NCBI GenBank assembly: GCA_009787745.1
Contig: WQST01000103.1
Coordinates: 1-8,266, forward strand
From: Lachnospiraceae bacterium
Lineage (GTDB): Bacteria > Bacillota > Clostridia > Lachnospirales > Lachnospiraceae
Direction of reading: 5' to 3'
DNA: 8,266 nucleotides
Below, in pieces: positions 5,484-8,266 of the stretch. The position numbers and the translations under genes were made by a program. Position 1 is the first letter of the stretch; every line of letters begins with the position of its first letter. Under the pieces are notes generated by a model. The model worked only from the letters and a program-made list of their open reading frames with translations, was not told the origin of the DNA and did no database searches.

Positions 5484-5711
5484 TTACATAATCTCCACAT
5501 CAACACGTTTGTTTTCTTTCGTCGATGCCGCTTTAACAACAGCGCGAATCGCTTTCGCAATACGGCCTTGTTTTCCGATTACTTTACCCATATCGGATTG
5601 TGCTACATGAAGCTCTAACGTGATGCTGCGTCCCTCATCTTTTTCGATCACAACAACTTCATCAGGATGCTCAACCAATGCTTTGGCGATAATTTCAATT
5701 AATTCTTTCAT
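5484..5711 (-). CDS. khpA: KH-domain RNA-binding protein KhpA (YlqC)
   Basis: A 75-residue single KH-domain protein, starting MKELIEIIAKALVEHPDEV. It carries the RNA-binding loop GKQG (46-49) in the helix-loop-helix MGKVIGKQGRIAKAIRAVVKAAS and the closing strand KRVDVEIM. In related Gram-positives KhpA pairs with KhpB (Jag) to bind RNA and influence cell division and elongation. The frame is open further upstream, but the ATG at 5711 has GGAGG with a five-base spacer and gives the standard length. The upstream extension would overlap rpsP and has no homologous character. It sits between rpsP and rimM, its usual place in Firmicutes. Confidence 0.95.
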   Translation of the reverse strand: MKELIEIIAKALVEHPDEVVVIEKDEGRSITLELHVAQSDMGKVIGKQGRIAKAIRAVVKAASTKENKRVDVEIM

Positions 5712-5733
5712 ACCAACCTCCCGTGCCATCCAT

Positions 5734-5982
5734 TTAGTTTTTTTCGATGCCCGCCAGCTTAAAGATTTTGGCGACGATTTCAGTAGGTTGCGCGCCATTA
5801 CTAAGCCACTTTTTTGCAAGTTCCTCATTCACTTTGAAAGAACTGGGGTCGGTATTAGGGTTGTACGTACCGATTTCTTCGATGAAACGGCCATCTCTTG
5901 GTGATCTCGAATCAGCGACGATGATTCTATAAAAAGGTACTTTCTTTTGCCCCATTCTTCTTAATCTGATTTTTACTGCCAT
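5734..5982 (-). CDS. rpsP: 30S ribosomal protein S16
   Basis: An 82-residue small-subunit protein with the full bS16 pattern: MAVKIRLRRMGQKKVPFYRIIVADSRSPRDGRFIEEIG, followed by TYNPNTDPSSFKVNEELAKKWLSNGAQPTEIV and a short tail. It binds 16S rRNA early in 30S assembly. The start is preceded by ACGGAGG six bases upstream. It follows ffh after 78 bases that contain a hairpin, and precedes khpA by 22 bases. The sequence is intact and typical of Clostridia. Confidence 0.98.
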   Translation of the reverse strand: MAVKIRLRRMGQKKVPFYRIIVADSRSPRDGRFIEEIGTYNPNTDPSSFKVNEELAKKWLSNGAQPTEIVAKIFKLAGIEKN

Positions 5983-6014
5983 TTTTTACCTCCGTAAAAT
6001 TGAATAGTTTATTT

Positions 6015-6039
6015 ATATAAATCCGCTCGGATTTTATAT
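6015..6039 (-). other. Hairpin in the ffh-rpsP spacer
   Basis: On the minus strand ATATAAAATCC and GGATTTATAT pair with one bulged A around a GAGC loop. It is followed by AAATAAAC rather than a T run, so it is unlikely to be an efficient terminator. It could be an RNA-processing or stability element separating ffh from the ribosomal genes. Confidence 0.45.
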
Positions 6040-6060
6040 CATAATTAGTGACAAGATGTG

Positions 6061-7428
6061 CTAAAACTTCATTCCCCCGAACATATTCCCGATACCGCCG
6101 CGGCCTTTGCGCCCGCCGCCCATAAGCCCGGGCATCTGTTTCATCATCTTCTGCGATTGCTCGAACTGCTTAACGAAACGATTAACAACACTGATATCGA
6201 CACCCGAACCGCGGGCAATCCGCGCCTTCCGGCTAGGATTGAGAAGCTTGGGATTTTGCCGTTCCTTTTTCGTCATTGATAAAACAATTGCTTCCATATG
6301 AGCCAATTGCTTATCGTCAACCATTGACTCTAAATCCTTCATCTGCTTGCCCATCCCCGGCATCATCGAAAGCAGGGAGGTCAGGCCGCCCATATTCCGC
6401 ATTTGCTTCATGCTTTCCAGATAATCTTCAAAGTCAAATTTCCCCTTTTTCATTCGGGACGCCATTTCACGCCCTTTTTCTTCGTCAATATCAAGGTTCG
6501 CTTCCGCTTTCTCAATCAGCGTCAGGACATCGCCCATCCCCAGAATCCGACTCGCCATCCGCTCGGGATAAAATTGCTCAAGTTCGGATAATTTCTCACC
6601 CAGACCAACATAAAAAATCGGTTTCCCGGTTACGGCTTTAACCGATAAAGCGGCGCCGCCGCGGGTATCACCGTCCATTTTCGAAAGGACGACCCCGTCA
6701 ATACCGATTTGCTCGTTAAATTCCCCGGCGACGTTAACGGCATCCTGCCCGGTCATCGCGTCAACGACCAATAATGTCTGATGAATATTAATTGCCGCTT
6801 TAATTTCTTGTAATTCCGCCATCATTTCACTGTCAATATGCAAACGCCCCGCCGTATCGATGAAAACGACATTATGCCCGTTTTTTTCGGCATACTCATA
6901 TGCGGCTTTGGCGATTTTCGCCGGTTTTTCTTTATCGCCCAAGGAAAAGAAGTCAACTTCTTGTTTTTCGGCATTTATTTGTAACTGCTTAATAGCGGCA
7001 GGGCGATAAATATCACATGCTACCAATAACGATTTCTTGCTTTTTTTCTTAAGTTGCCCGGCGATTTTCGCGCATGTCGTCGTTTTACCCGAACCTTGCA
7101 AACCGCACATCATAATAACGGTAATCGATTTCCCCGGCGCAAAAGTCAGTTCGGTAGTTTCGCTCCCCATCAGAGCCGTCATTTCTTCATTAACGATTTT
7201 GATTACCATTTGACCGGGGTTTAACCCGTTCATGACATCAGCGCCGATCGCGCGCTCTTCGACTGATTTAATAAACCCGCGGACGACTTTGAAGTTGACA
7301 TCGGCTTCTAATAATGCCATTTTAACTTCCTTTAATGCGATTCGGACATCCTCTTCGGTCAAACGGCCTTTTCCGCGAAGGCTTTTAAAGACATTTTGCA
7401 GTTTTTCGGTAAGGCTTTCGAACGCCAT
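6061..7428 (-). CDS. ffh: Signal recognition particle protein Ffh
   Basis: A 455-residue SRP54-type GTPase that binds signal peptides and 4.5S/6S RNA and delivers ribosomes to FtsY at the membrane. The N domain covers about 1-85. The G domain shows the P-loop GLQGSGKTTT (109-118), DTAGRLHID (191-199), SKMDGDTRGG (249-258) and the closing GLGEK. The methionine-rich M domain, about 300-455, holds the RNA-binding segment NPSRKARIARGSG (398-410) and a finger loop rich in MMPGMGKQM. The C-terminus is the usual Gly/Met-rich GGGRKGRGGIGNMFGG. The ATG at 7428 has AAGGAG with a seven-base spacer. It follows ylxM by 43 bases, the conserved Firmicutes arrangement. Nothing is unusual in the protein. Confidence 0.99.
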   Translation of the reverse strand: MAFESLTEKLQNVFKSLRGKGRLTEEDVRIALKEVKMALLEADVNFKVVRGFIKSVEERAIGADVMNGLNPGQMVIKIVNEEMTALMGSETTELTFAPGKSITVIMMCGLQGSGKTTTCAKIAGQLKKKSKKSLLVACDIYRPAAIKQLQINAEKQEVDFFSLGDKEKPAKIAKAAYEYAEKNGHNVVFIDTAGRLHIDSEMMAELQEIKAAINIHQTLLVVDAMTGQDAVNVAGEFNEQIGIDGVVLSKMDGDTRGGAALSVKAVTGKPIFYVGLGEKLSELEQFYPERMASRILGMGDVLTLIEKAEANLDIDEEKGREMASRMKKGKFDFEDYLESMKQMRNMGGLTSLLSMMPGMGKQMKDLESMVDDKQLAHMEAIVLSMTKKERQNPKLLNPSRKARIARGSGVDISVVNRFVKQFEQSQKMMKQMPGLMGGGRKGRGGIGNMFGGMKF

Positions 7429-7452
7429 TAATTACTCCTTATATCTATGTAC

Positions 7453-7468
7453 CGGCGGTAATCCGCCG
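7453..7468 (-). repeat. GC-rich palindrome between ylxM and ffh
   Basis: CGGCGG and CCGCCG form a six-pair stem around a four-base loop. With its flanks (GTAGGGGCGG on one side and GGTACA on the other, minus strand) it resembles remnants of small dispersed palindromic repeats common in Firmicutes intergenic regions. The ylxM stop codon TAG is part of the flank. Copy number cannot be judged from one window. Confidence 0.4.
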
Positions 7469-7471
7469 CCC

Positions 7472-7825
7472 CTACTGACGAGTTAATTCGGTAAGTATTT
7501 CGTTGGATATTTCGTTGACTCGCTCGGTCAATTGGTTATGTGTAATGTTATTCCGGGCTGCTGTGAGCTGTTTCAACTCCGCGGTTTTTTCTTTTATTCG
7601 CGTAAAACGGGCAACCAGCCCCAGCTTATCTTCATATTTCTTAAGCGTCTGATCACAGCGGCGGATTAAATCATGCGCCGCCTGACGGCTAATATCATAT
7701 TCCTCGGCAATCTCACTCAAAGATAAATCATGATAAACGAAATCCTCGTACACCTTTTTCTGATGAGCGGTCAAAAGCTCACCATAAAAATCATATAAAA
7801 GCCCCTGTTCAACGATTTTCTCCAT
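7472..7825 (-). CDS. ylxM: YlxM family putative DNA-binding protein (UPF0122)
   Basis: A 117-residue helix-turn-helix protein of the YlxM/UPF0122 family, whose gene almost always precedes ffh in Firmicutes. It has been linked to SRP function. MEKIVEQGLLYDFYGELLTAHQKK at the start is diagnostic. A sigma-70 region-4-like helix-turn-helix follows at about 33-60 (DLSLSEIAEEYDISRQAAHDLIRRCDQTL), then a helical tail KYEDKLGLVARFTRIKEK. I chose the ATG at 7825, with AAGGG eight bases upstream, because the longer open frame begins inside the promoter and terminator region. It is the first gene of the SRP and ribosome maturation operon. Confidence 0.95.
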   Translation of the reverse strand: MEKIVEQGLLYDFYGELLTAHQKKVYEDFVYHDLSLSEIAEEYDISRQAAHDLIRRCDQTLKKYEDKLGLVARFTRIKEKTAELKQLTAARNNITHNQLTERVNEISNEILTELTRQ

Positions 7826-7847
7826 AATTATGCCCTTGCCCACTTTG

Positions 7848-7879
7848 ATTATAGTACTATTAAAAAAAAAGACTGTCAA
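7848..7879 (-). promoter_or_regulatory. Promoter of the ylxM-ffh-rpsP operon
   Basis: On the minus strand a perfect TTGACA (7874-7879) is followed by 17 bases and TACTAT (7851-7856). A better -10, TATAAT, lies at 7848-7853 but with a 20-base spacer. The -35 box is inside the downstream arm of the preceding terminator, and the T tract of the terminator forms part of the spacer. Leader length would be about 15-20 bases. Confidence 0.65.
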
Positions 7880-7902
7880 GTGTTTTTTCTTGACAGTCTT
7901 TT
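7862..7902 (-). terminator. Terminator of the chemotaxis receptor gene
   Basis: On the minus strand AAAAGACTGTCAAG pairs perfectly with CTTGACAGTCTTTT around AAAAAACA, a 14-pair stem whose tail continues as a run of T (nine in total, partly in the stem). It lies about 40 bases past the receptor stop codon. The A and T runs on both sides suggest it may also work weakly in the other direction. Confidence 0.9.
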
Positions 7903-7944
7903 ATCTGTTATTCTGAGGGTTGAAATTGACATGCACTATAAAAA

Positions 7945-8266
7945 TTATACACTAAAATACGCGATTAACTTCTTAAGTATCGCCGACTGCTCATTCATCT
8001 CTTCCGCTACCGCCGCGCTTTCCTCAGCAGCCGCCGCGTTCTCTTCCGCCATCGCGGCACTGCCATCGGCTATCTCACTGTTTTGGCGCGTAATCTTAGC
8101 AACATCTTCTATATTGCTATTTACTTTTATAATACTCTCTGATTGCTCATTTGAAGATACCGCAATCTCTTGAATCAAACGACTGCTTTCTTTAATACCT
8201 TCCACAATTTCCGTAAGGCTCTTCGCCATTTCTTCGGCGACTCTGGTACCAAGCGCCGCTTTTTCC
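7945..8266 (-). CDS. Methyl-accepting chemotaxis protein, C-terminal end (cut by window edge)
   Basis: The frame is open from the window edge to a TAA at 7945 and gives the last 106 residues of a chemoreceptor: the end of the cytoplasmic signalling coiled coil. It opens with EKAALGTRVAEEMAKSLTEIVEGIKESS, continues with IQEIAVSSNEQSESIIKVNSNIEDVAKIT, and ends in NAAAAEESAAVAEEMNEQSAILKKLIAYF, the usual closing helix. Three successive heptads of the form (S/N)AAxAEE at about 69-89 make the tail unusually Ala/Glu-rich; most receptors I recall have two. Glu pairs there could serve as adaptation methylation sites. There is no CheR-tethering pentapeptide at the C-terminus. The sensing part lies outside the window, so the stimulus is unknown. 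Confidence 0.92.
   Translation of the reverse strand, partial: EKAALGTRVAEEMAKSLTEIVEGIKESSRLIQEIAVSSNEQSESIIKVNSNIEDVAKITRQNSEIADGSAAMAEENAAAAEESAAVAEEMNEQSAILKKLIAYFSV

Noticed and set aside
5712..5828. N-terminal extension of KhpA by 39 residues
   Set aside because: It overlaps rpsP in another frame, lacks KH-domain character, and the internal ATG at 5711 has an excellent ribosome binding site and gives the standard length.
6276..6641. Plus-strand open frame of 121 codons inside ffh
   Set aside because: It is antisense to a highly conserved part of Ffh and its Ser/Pro/His-rich translation looks like a shadow frame.
7826..7879. N-terminal extension of YlxM
   Set aside because: It would be translated from within the terminator and promoter sequence, and the extra residues (MTVFFFNSTIIKVGKGII) are encoded by the A/T run.

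Overview
The window looks like part of a chromosome of a clostridial Firmicute, plausibly Lachnospirales-like. The evidence is the order ylxM-ffh-rpsP-khpA-rimM-trmD-rplS, typical of Firmicutes, and the Clostridia-like sequences of the S16, L19 and YlxM proteins. AGGAGG-type ribosome binding sites and sigma-A-like promoters fit this too. Genus and species cannot be fixed by eye. All recognised genes lie on the minus strand, so transcription runs from the right end of the window to the left.

Right end (8266 to 7850): the C-terminal tail of a methyl-accepting chemotaxis protein, then a strong terminator hairpin. The downstream arm of that hairpin carries the -35 box of the next promoter. From 7825 to 3804 runs a compact operon for signal recognition particle and ribosome maturation: ylxM, ffh, rpsP, khpA, rimM, trmD. 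It ends with an unexpected bacteriohemerythrin gene whose start codon overlaps the trmD stop as ATGA. rplS (3334-3684) has its own promoter and an L19-leader-like 5' UTR, and ends at a good terminator.

Left of rplS the window becomes accessory and visibly AT-richer. First comes a single-gene unit (2237-3118) encoding an unusual protein: an XRE-type helix-turn-helix head, one membrane segment, and an extracytoplasmic domain that reads like the ring-building YscJ/FliF domain of flagellar M-rings and type III secretion rings. It is bracketed by two terminator hairpins that match at 27 of 32 positions. Then follows a regulatory and transport operon: LytTR-type DNA-binding regulator (with a -1 frameshift in this sequence), DUF3021 membrane protein, ABC ATPase, and the start of an ABC-2 permease cut by the window edge. 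A near-consensus promoter lies directly upstream of the LytTR gene.

The most interesting items are the HTH-TM-YscJ/FliF protein, the frameshift in the LytTR gene next to a U UUU UUU heptamer, the twin terminators around the HTH gene, and the oxygen- or metal-responsive hemerythrin coupled to an RNA-modification operon. There is no tRNA, rRNA, CRISPR array or insertion sequence that I can see, and no gene-free stretch longer than about 210 bases.
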